NCBI RefSeq assembly: GCF_902150065.1
Contig: NC_043996.1
Coordinates: 13,715,485 to 13,779,484, forward strand
Origin: Myripristis murdjan
Taxonomy: Eukaryota; Chordata; Actinopteri; Holocentriformes; Holocentridae
DNA: 64,000 nucleotides
Reading direction: 5' to 3'
The translations under genes and the position numbers were made by a program. Positions within the stretch are counted from its first letter, which is position 1. Each line of letters starts with the position of its first letter. Below, piece after piece: positions 30,388 through 39,472 of this stretch. The notes under the pieces are model-generated. The model was given only the letters and a program-made list of their open reading frames with translations, was not told where the DNA came from and ran no database searches.

Positions 30388-30980
30388 ATGCTGCTGCTGC
30401 TCCTGTGCGCTGCCTGTTTGACCTTGTCAGCTGGACAAACATGTAAGGACAGATGATATTGACTTTTATTTCTTCACACCTGCATTTTTCATTTTTGAAA
30501 AAAAGGATTTCTGAAGAGCGTCAAGCTGTTAAGAATGGCTTCCAGTCGGCGAAATGACAGGTTGATTTGTTAGAAAATGAAGGAACGTAAAAGTTTATCT
30601 GTCAGTCAAACAAAATGACAAACTATGGATTTGATATGTGCTCTACTTTAGCTACCCAAACACCTTTGATCTCTCCTGCCACGGGTCAACAAACAACACT
30701 CGCGACACAAGCTGCCACTCTTTCACCATCCACCTCCACGGCCTCAACAGGGAGTGGTGAGTACATTTCTTTCAACTTTCCAAGAGAATTGAATTATGTT
30801 TTCAACTATAAAATCATTGCCAGTGGGTTTGGAACTCATGCACTCCTTTGTGCAGCTCTGGGAATCACTGAGGCAGCTGTTCACTCCTCTGTCCAGTGGC
30901 GGCCCATCAGTCATCATTTACTTCTTGTTGCCTTCATTGAGGATAAATCACCTTTAAATGTGTTGACTTTAAAGCTGTGA
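30388..30980 (+). CDS. small secreted Thr/Ser-rich protein, array unit 1
   Basis: No family recognised. Exon 1 (30388-30442) encodes signal peptide MLLLLLCAACLTLSAGQT. Exon 2 (30652-30756, 105 nt, phase 1 at both ends) encodes a mucin-like segment starting TQTPLISPATGQQTTLATQ and ending TASTGSG, with many potential O-glycosylation sites. A 99-nt GT-AG intron (30757-30855) precedes exon 3 (30856-30980), which encodes ALGITEAAVHSS then VQWRPISHHLLLVAFIEDK and ends LTLKL. The spliced product is 94 residues. The intron is divisible by three and open, so retention gives 127 residues. From VQW on, the sequence corresponds to the ccdc39 3'UTR, so the C-terminus looks newly coding. Whether it is expressed is unknown. 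Confidence 0.65.
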
Positions 30981-31648
30981 ACTGTAATTGTTTTGTAAGC
31001 AACATGTTTTGATGTTTAAGTGTTTTTACTACGTGAGTTATTCATATTTGAGGTGTATGTTAGTAACAGTAAGTAGCTTGACAGGGAAATAACTGGCATT
31101 GGGTTTTCCCTCGCTACTTAGATAGACATGCTTTAGGTTGTGATAAAACTTGTGATGTTTGTGTTTGTGATTAAACATTGAAATATGGACTGTTACCTCC
31201 AGACTGTTACCTCCATTCACAGTCTGGGAAATTTTTGCTGTGCTGTGTATGTTTTCCTTCTGCATGTACATGAACCAGTTTGGCAGATAAAAGACCATTA
31301 TTTTGACGGCTCCTTTCCGGCTTCCAAAATTAATGTGACGGCTAAAATTCTGAAAGTGGCTGGTAAACTCAAACAGCAACTTGGTTAATGTATAAATGTA
31401 GAAAAAAATCCAATTTGCGTACACAGAGACTACATGAAACCTTTTACTGAATAGTTGGAGTGTAGTAGGCCTACCTGTTCATATTTCAGTTTGACCTCTC
31501 TCTTAGAGCCTCCAGGTAATTCTCTAAGGCCGTCCTCATTGTTCAGAAAGCAACACCCTTAAATAAGAGTGTCACCTCAGTTGCACGGCAAGGACAGCAG
31601 GAAAATAATCCAACCATTCTTGAACCAAAACACCTGAAAGCCACCAAC

Positions 31649-32241
31649 ATGCTGCTGCTGCTCCTGAGCGCTGCCTGCTTGACCTTGTCAGCTGGACAAA
31701 CATGTACGGACAGATGATATTGACTTTTATTTCTTCACACCTGCATTTTTTATTTTTGAAAAAAAGGATTTCTGAAGAGCGTCGAGCTGTTAAGAATGGC
31801 TTCCAGTCGGTGAAATGACAGGTTGATTTGTTCGAAAATGAAGGAACGTAAAAGTTTATCTGTCAGTCAAACAAAATGACAAACTATGGATTTGATATGT
31901 GCTCTACTTTAGCTACCCAAGCACCTTTGATCTCTCCTGCCACGGGTCAACAAACAACACTCGCGACACAAGCTGCCACTCTTTCACCATCCACCTCCAC
32001 GGCCTCAACAGGGAGTGGTGAGTACATTTCTTTCAACTTTCCAAGAGAATTGAATTATGTTTTCAACTATAAAATCATTGCCAGTGGGTTTGGAACTCAT
32101 GCACTCCTTTGTGCAGCTCTGGGAATCACTGAGGCAGCTGTTCACTCCTCTGTCCAGTGGCGGCCCATCAGTCATCATTTACTTCTTGTTGGCTTCATTG
32201 AGGATAAATCACCATCAAATGTGTTGACTTTAAAGCTGTGA
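31649..32241 (+). CDS. small secreted Thr/Ser-rich protein, array unit 2
   Basis: Near-identical copy of unit 1. Exon 1 31649-31703 (MLLLLLSAACLTLSAGQT; the cysteine after the leucines is now serine), exon 2 31913-32017 (TQAPLISPATGQQTT...), 99-nt intron 32018-32116, exon 3 32117-32241. Its exon 1 donor is gtacgg rather than gtaagg, which is weaker. The frame is intact at every coding exon. The tail carries the short form with an A-run of about 20 at 32381-32400. The C-terminal segment ends SPSNVLTLKL. Confidence 0.62.
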
Positions 32242-32680
32242 ACTGGAATTATTTTGTAAGCAACATGTTTTGATGTTTTAGTGTTTTTACAACGTGAGTT
32301 ATTCATATTTGAGTTGTAAGTCAGTAACAGTAAGCAGTAACTTGTGATGTTTGTGTTTGTGATTAAAGATTAAAATATGGAAAAAAAAAAAAAAAAAAAA
32401 GATCTTGATAATGTGACGGCTAAAATTCTGAAAGTGGCTGGTAAACTCAAACAGCAGCTGTGGTTAATGCATAAATGTAGGAAAAAATCTGATTTGCATA
32501 CACAGAGACTACAAGAAACCTTTTACTGAATAGTTGGAGTGTAGTAGGCCTACCTGTTCATATTTCAGTTTGACCTCTCTCTTAGAGCCTCCAGGTAATT
32601 CTCTAAGGCCGTCCTCATTGTTCAGAACGCAACACCCTTAAATAAGAATGTCACCTCAGTTGCACGGCAAGGACAGCAGG

Positions 32681-33447
32681 AAAATAATTAGGGTTGGGAA
32701 CAATTAACCGATATGACCGGATAACCGATTTTACAGGCAAGAGATACGGCTGTGTCGGTAACAGACTCCTCAATCGATACGAATCAGCCATGAATCCTTA
32801 GATGAATCGATTGTAGAGTTGTGGATCGTTGCCACTCTGCTCTATTTTCACTGGCTAACAGCAGCACACTGTCTTAGTTTGTCTATTCAGAGAAGAGGTA
32901 TCACTTTGGCTTATTTTTCATATTCAATCTATGTTATCACAGGCATACTACTGCTCATTCATTGGTAGTTGAATTGTTAGGTCTGTTTGATAAGTAATTT
33001 ACATTTTTAAAACAAGTAATAATTTAACATATTGTTAAATTATTGGAGTCAAACTTACTGGTAAACATCTACTCCTTCAAGATAATTTATTATGTTCTAC
33101 AACTCATAAACATACACTAACACTACATACCGAGTGTTTGAGAAGCATATTTCCTCTGTGCTACAAAAGATCCGAAGTAAAAAGTGCTCTGTTGTTGTCA
33201 TGGGTCCGGACAGAACTGCCACTGGGTCCGTGCCCGGACCGCGGTCCACCATTTGGTGATGCCCGGTCTACATCAACAAATGTTAACTATCATATTGTTT
33301 TTACACTGTATCGAATCGCATCGTTCTTAAACCGTATCGAATCGTTTTGTATTAAAAATATATCGTTTTTGAATCGAATCGTAACCCGTGTATCTAGATA
33401 TGTATCGAATTGGCCTCATGCCAGAGATTCCCAACCCTAAAAATAAT
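32681..33447. mobile_element. hAT-type non-autonomous transposon in array unit 3
   Basis: Element 32689-33439, 751 bp, with terminal inverted repeats TAGGGTTGGGAA and TTCCCAACCCTA. It is flanked by a perfect 8-bp target duplication AAAATAAT (32681-32688 and 33440-33447). The empty site, with a single aaaataat, is present in units 1, 2 and 4 (e.g. just after ggacagtagg near 30340). The interior is rich in tatcgaatcg-type subrepeats near the right end. No transposase. Confidence 0.95.
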
Positions 33448-33744
33448 CCTACCATTCTTGAACCAAAACACCTGAAAGCCACCAACAGGATTTCTGAAGA
33501 GCGTCGAGCTGTTAAGAATGGCTTCCAGTTGGTGAAACGACAGGTTGATTTGTTCGAAAATGAAGGAAGGTAAAGGTTTATCTGTCAGTCAAACAAAATA
33601 ACAAACTATGGATTTGATATGTGCTCTACTTTAGCTACCCAAACACCTTTGATCTCTCCTGCCACGGGTCAACAAACAACACTCGCGACACAAGCTGCCA
33701 CTCTTTCACCATCTGCTTCCACGGCCTCAACAGGGAGTGGTGAG

Positions 33745-34515
33745 TAGGGGAGCGAGGGGTTGAACCTAACGTTTCAGGCCAACGGCAAAAAAATGTAGGA
33801 TATGTAGGAGTTAGAGAACTCTTTTTTTTTTTTTTTTTTTAATACAAGCAACATACACATCTCTGCTACAAATGAACGCTTTAACTTTGTTTCGGGAACC
33901 TACCATTTCCGTGGAATTTAACCCTAAGTGGAAGAAGAGAAATGTTACAATTTACTCCACAGGTGGGATAAATTGTAACAAAGGGAGTCTTAGTTGTAAC
34001 ACCTACAGAAAGGTTTGGTTTAACACAGTTTAATACTTTAATATTTTAGGAATATTATAGGGACACTATAGTAATATTGCCATAAAAGTCTTGTGGCCAA
34101 TAATATAAACACAGGCCTACAGTACCACAAGTACGCCATGAGTCCCATTTAGGATATTACGAGAATACTATACGCCTACCATAGGAAATAAAAAAATAGG
34201 CCTATAATAATAGTAAAAACCCATGCAGATGTGCAGTGTTGTGCGGACTGCAGGGGTAATATCATTCTGTGGATGAATGAATGAATGAATGAATAAAGAC
34301 AATCAACCCATCCCACATGGGGTTATTCTGACACCACATAAATCATAACTCTGGCTTGTAAGCCTCACAGAAGAAAAAACTCTGTTAATACACTAGTTGG
34401 AGTATCTGTTTCGATATACACTAGCTACTAGAAAGAATACAGTACAAATCCCACGATGACAGGGACTCACATGTTATATCCACACACACGTGCTCCACCT
34501 TGTGCATGCACGCGT

Positions 34516-34573
<58 letters not shown>

Positions 34574-35037
34574 CTACACTACGTAGCTAACGTTACTCTT
34601 ATGTTAGTGACAAATATGCAGTTGTTTTTATTGCCGCTTAGTTGTAACACTGCGTTACAACCAATCCCACTGTGTAGTCACTGGTCTCAAACCTGACTAG
34701 CACTTGCTATGAGTTAGCTAAATGTTTTTAATCAGTGCTATGTTTTAGGCAACATGATGCTTGATACGTTGATGTAAGATCGGATTCGGTAACACACGCA
34801 CACAGTTCAGTAGTCAAAAAATTAGAAAGGTAAAGAAATTCACTTACTTGGTGGTAAAACACACTTTTACATGTATCTCCTCAAAAATGCAGCCAATTCC
34901 CCCCAAAATTCACGCTGGGCTCTCTTACGATCATGTGATGAACTAACCGGAAGCACTTGCCGGTTGACCTTGTGCAACTACCTTAAAAGTCTGTGTTACA
35001 ACTTACCCCGCGTTAGTTTCTACCCCGCGCTCCCCTA
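33745..35037. mobile_element. DNA transposon with TA target duplication in array unit 3
   Basis: Element 33747-35035, 1289 bp. It has imperfect inverted repeats of about 25 bp beginning GGGGAGCG at each end (ggggagcgaggggttgaac on the left; the right end reversed is ggggagcgcggggtagaaac). It is flanked by TA on both sides. The empty site gagTAcatttc is intact in units 1, 2 and 4. The interior includes a (CA)n tract (34501-34572) and no transposase. The TA duplication allows Tc1/mariner or ISL2EU-like families; not resolved. Confidence 0.88.
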
Positions 35038-35750
35038 CATTTCTTTCAACTTTCCAAGAGAATTGAATTATGTTTTCAACTATAAAATCATTGCCAGTGG
35101 GTTTAAAACTCATGCACTCCTTTGTGCAGCTCTGGGAATCACTGAGGCAGCTGTTCAGTCCTCTGTCCAGTGGCTGCCCATCAGTCATCATTTACTTTTT
35201 GTTGCCTTCATTGAGGATAAATCACCATAAAATGCGTTGACTTTAAAGCTGTGAACTATAGTTGTTATAGCAACATGTTTTGATGTTTTAGCATTTTTGC
35301 GAAGTGAGTTATTAATATTTGAGTTGTAAGTCAGTAACAGTAAGTAGTAACTTGTGCTGTTTGTGTTTGTGATTAAAGATTAAAATATGGAAAAAAAAAA
35401 AGATCTTGATAATGTGACGGCTAAAATTCTGAAAGTGGCTGGTAAACTCAAACAGCAGCTGTGGTTAATGCATAAATGTAGAAAAAAATCTGCTTTGGAT
35501 GCACAGAGACTACATGAAACCTTTTACTGAATAGTTGGAGTGTAGTAGGCCTGCCTGTTCATATTTCAGTTTGACCTCTCTCTTAGAGCCTCCAGGCAAT
35601 TCTCTAAGGCCGTCCTCATTGTTCAGAAACCAACACCCTTAAATAAGAGTGTCACTTCCTCATTCATAACAAAAGCAGTCAGTTGCACTGCGAGGACAGT
35701 AGGAAAATAATCCAACCATTCTTGAACCAAAACACCTGAAAGCCACCAAC

Positions 35751-36352
35751 ATGCTGCTGCTGCTCCTGTGCGCTGCCTGCTTGACCTTGTCTGCTGGACA
35801 AACATGTAAGGACAGATAATATCGACTTTTATTTCTTCACACCTGCATTTTTCATTTAAAAAAAAAAAAAAAAAAAGGATTTCTGAAGAGCGTCGAGCTG
35901 TTAAGAATGGCTTCCAGTCGGCGAAATGCCAGGTTGATTTGTTAGAAAATGAAGGAACGTAAAAGTTTATCTGTCAGTCAAACAAAATGACAAACTATGG
36001 ATTTGATATGTGCCCTACTTTAGCTACCCAAACACCTTTCATCACTCCTGCCACGGGTCAACAAACAACACTCGTGACACAAGTTGCCACTCTTTCACCA
36101 TCCACCTCCACGGCCACTACGGGGAGTGGTGAGTACATTTCTTTCAACTTTCCAAGAGAATTGAATTATGTTTTCAACTATAAAATCATTGCCAGTGGGT
36201 TTGGAACTCATGCACTCCTTTGTGCAGCTCTGGGAATCACTGAGGCAGCTGTTCAGTCCTCTGTCCAGTGGCTGCCCATCAGTCATCATTTACTTCTTGT
36301 TGCCTTCATTGAGGATAAATCACTTTCAAATGTGTTGACTTTAAAGCTGTGA
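35751..36352 (+). CDS. small secreted Thr/Ser-rich protein, array unit 4
   Basis: Exon 1 35751-35805 (signal peptide as in unit 1), exon 2 36024-36128 (TQTPFITPATGQQTTLVTQ ... TATTGSG), 99-nt intron 36129-36227, exon 3 36228-36352. The promoter carries a small insertion (cctcattcataacaaaagc) after the TATA-like element. The tail is the long form (about 36356-36850), like unit 1. Its exon 2 is phase 1 at both ends, and so is exon 2 of unit 5, so a transcript could also splice from here into unit 5 and gain the ancestral 3' exons. Confidence 0.62.
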
Positions 36353-37027
36353 ACTGTAATTGTTTTGTAAGCAACATGTTTTGATGTTTTAGTGTTTTTA
36401 CAACGTGAGTTATTCATATTTGAGGTGTATGTTAGTAACAGTAAGTAGCCTGACAGGGAAATAACTGGCATTGGGTTTTCCCTCGCTCCATAGATAGACA
36501 TGCTTTAGGTTGTGATAAAACTTGTGATGTTTGTGTTTGTGATTAAACATTGAAATATGGAACCCCACCGCCCAAACAAAATCATCGAGGAAAAATGCTT
36601 TATGTATACAAAAGGTAATGTTTTATGTAAGTTTTGTTACCTTGAATTTCATTTAGTTGTGCGGATCTTTCTCTCACTTTTCCTGATAGAGTATGCTGGG
36701 ATCTGTCACCAGGCAGAAAATTACCTCCAGTCACAGTCTGGGAAATTTTTGCTGTGCTGTGTATGTTTTCCTTCTGCATGTACATGAGCCAGTTTGGCAG
36801 ATAAAAGACCATCATTTTGACGGCTCCTTTCCGGCTTCCAAAATTAATATGATGGCTAAAATTCTGAAAGTGGCTGGTAAACTCAAACAGCAACTTGGTT
36901 AATGCATAAATGTAGGCAAAAATCAGATTTGCACGCAGAGACTACATGAAGCCCTTGACTGAATAGTTGGTGTGTAGTAGGCCTACCTATTTCTTCACAC
37001 CCACATTTTTTATGTGCTTTTCTTTAG

Positions 37028-37727
37028 CTACCCAAGCACCTTTAGTCTCTCCTGCCACGGCTGCATCTACTACTCAACAAACAACACTCACGACACAAGC
37101 TTCCACTTTTCCGAACACCACGGCCTTAACAGGGAGTGGTCAGTACATTTCTTTCAACTTTCCAAGAGAACTGAATTATGTTTTGTCTTGCAGTTTCTAT
37201 AAAATCATTGTCAGTGGGTTTTAAACTCGTGCACTCCTTTGTGCAGTTCTGGGAATCTTTGAGGCAGCAGTCCAGTCCGCTCACGAGCTGAACTCAACAA
37301 CAATTGCTCCAGTCTTGAACCGGGTAACTCTCCTTGTTTATCATCTTTGCTGAATTACTTTATCAAGTGGAGCATTTAATCTCCAGTTTATTTATAAGAT
37401 GTTGACGATACATCATTTGGTTACATGTTTTTTTTTGTTTTTTTTTTGTTTTTTTTTTGACCTACTGACTGAATTACACTTGAAGCTGCCGTAAATATTC
37501 ATTAATGTTAATGACAGCTACTGTGTCATATTGGTGACAGTATAATATAAGTCTAATGAACACAGCTTCAAATAAAATCTTATTCATAACTCTATGTCAT
37601 GGTTATTAAAGGACCAGGAAGTGAAAGAGTTGAAAACTGTTGTTTCTTTCAGGTCAGTAACCTCATCCGAACCTTCATACCAGGAGCGAACTTCCACATA
37701 AGTGTGAAGAACATCACCAGAGTGTGA
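37028..37727 (+). CDS. array unit 5: 3' exons of the ancestral secreted gene
   Basis: Lacks promoter and signal-peptide exon: the unit jumps from gtaggcctacct to the end of the first intron. Mucin-like exon 37028-37138 (TQAPLVSPATAASTTQQTT..., 111 nt), donor gtcagt, intron 37139-37246, exon 37247-37323 (VLGIFEAAVQSAHELNSTT then IAPVLNR), and a terminal exon 37653-37727 (VSNLIRTFIPGANFHISV then KNITRV and stop). All phases agree. These last two exons have no counterpart in units 1-4 and look like the original C-terminus. It may be used through splicing from unit 4; alone it is 5'-incomplete. A poly(A) signal is at 38430-38435. Confidence 0.6.
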
Positions 37728-38429
37728 GGCCTGCTCTGGTCTACATATCTGTTTAGCAGCTTCCTCTGACTGCCTTATGGACCTCTGCCTATGCCTCATT
37801 GATTGAAAGAAAAGCACCTGTAGTGCAGACAGAGAGCTAAGTTTTTTGTCGTTTTTTTTTTTTTTTTTTTTTTTTTTTGTCTTGTTTCCTTTTGGGCGGG
37901 GGAAACTTTTACTGCAGCAGCACCATTTATGTCAACATATGCCAGTGATTTTAATCTCTTTGAGTCACACAGGCTGAACAAAACTGACCCGCAGTGTAGA
38001 CTAGGTGATAAAAAGCAACTAATCAAAGCATCAGTATCACATCATCAATAGCAACAATATCACATTTTTCATTTCAAGATGTGTTAAAACTTCAAAAGGT
38101 TCGTCTGATAATGAGAAGACGAATTTTTATCTCGCTTATGGGTGTTTTTTTTTTTTACTGGTGAAATCAAATGAGCAATGTGGGTCTATGTTTTTTAAAT
38201 TAAGGAATGCAGATGCCATGATTGTTTAAATCTGTAACAGTTAATAAATAATAATACAAAATAATTTATCCTGTTATATCAATATAATCTGCATAATAAC
38301 ATATATTTTTATACCAAACTGGAAGCATAAAAATTTGGTATCAAATGATTTTGAACAGCACTTGGCCCCAGACGTGCTGAGGGGGGCAGCTGTTTTTCCT
38401 TTTCTTTGTGTGCCCTCCTTTGAATGGAC

Positions 38430-38435
38430 AATAAA
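38430..38435 (+). promoter_or_regulatory. poly(A) signal after array unit 5
   Basis: AATAAA about 700 nt past the unit 5 terminal stop, in gaatggacaataaagatta. Confidence 0.5.
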
Positions 38436-38541
38436 GATTACTACACTTGGAATGCTGAGTTATTTTTAATGGGATTATTTTCATTATTATTATTATGATT
38501 GTTGTTGTTGTTTTATATATTTACATTTTATAACCAAGCCC

Positions 38542-38577
<36 letters not shown>

Positions 38578-39350
38578 TTTTTTACAATTTCCTGTTTCAA
38601 TTTCACAGAATTAGGTGCTTCATGTACATCTCAAATAAATAAATCACAATGAATTTCCTTATTTTGTTGGCAACCAACAAGATTTAATTAAAAAAAAAAA
38701 ATACATAAAATGAAATAAAATATAAGGGTAAACTTTTGCCTGAGTGTGTTTTCATAATTGCTAAATTTGGTTGCCATTTTATGTCCAAAAGTTGTCCCTC
38801 GGCACACTATAGTGGTGTGTCCACCTCAGAAATAAATCAGCAAGTAACATTTATTAGATAATAAAGATGAAACAGTTGAGACCGCAGCTTTATTGTTCAT
38901 TGCACATAAGCACCTTTCTGTTTATGGCCCTAGAATATAGTCTTTTTCCCCATACAGCAGATTTAAGCTGTGCTGTGTTGTGAAACATTTTTATGTGCAC
39001 TTTTAAATTAAAATATGCGGCAATACAGTCCATCCAGTGTCTCAGTCCACACACACACAACAGAGCAACAAGCAGCAAATTTCCCATTAGACCATGTGTG
39101 ACACGGTGTCCTACTGAGGTCAGTGAATACAACATGAGATGTATCTCTCCACCTCTGGTGTCAAGTAGCCCTGATGCTGTTGACCCATCAGTGCAAAACA
39201 AAAACTGCATGCCTATTCTAAAAATTACTCTCTGCAGGTGTCACACACCTCTTCAGGAAGACACAATATTGTAAACCACAGCCAATTCCCACCCTTTTGC
39301 CGCTCTCCCATCTTGTGGACCATATCAATCGATGTTGCACTGTCCTCTTC
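38436..39350. other. spacer without gene
   Basis: A T-run of about 30 (38546-38575), an A-run at 38690-38700, and AT-rich unique sequence. No exon recognised. Confidence 0.5.
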
Positions 39351-39377
39351 TCCACTTCTTCACATGACCGGTGCCCT

Positions 39378-39384
39378 TATAAAG
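39378..39384 (+). promoter_or_regulatory. TATA box of the Cys-rich secreted gene
   Basis: TATAAAG in gtgcccttataaagcctcgg, about 90 nt upstream of the start codon at 39473, giving a likely start site near 39408. Confidence 0.6.
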
Positions 39385-39472
39385 CCTCGGCACCAAATAA
39401 ACTGATAATCAGAAGGCGTCCACCCATTCAGCACTCAGTCCGGGACATCAGACAGACCTGCCTGGCTTCACG

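Larger units (their letters stand above)
32413..35413 (+). pseudogene. array unit 3, broken copy split by two transposons
   Basis: The promoter region holds a 751-bp hAT element, and the signal-peptide exon is missing: the sequence jumps from gaaagccaccaac straight to the aggatttctgaagagcg block of the first intron. Exon 2 survives at 33635-33739. A 1.3-kb TA-flanked element sits inside the following intron. Exon 3 survives from 35130, but the frame stops early at 35228-35230 (after EDKSP). Without promoter context and signal peptide it cannot make the family product. Confidence 0.85.

Noticed and set aside
30615-30651. Met codon at 30615 as the start of the array protein
   Set aside because: It lies in the first intron just before the tttag acceptor. 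The upstream exon with a clear signal peptide and in-phase donor is the better start. The same applies to 31876 and 35987.
30073-36850. CRISPR-like direct repeats
   Set aside because: Repeats are about 1 kb gene units in a eukaryotic genome, not short repeat-spacer arrays.
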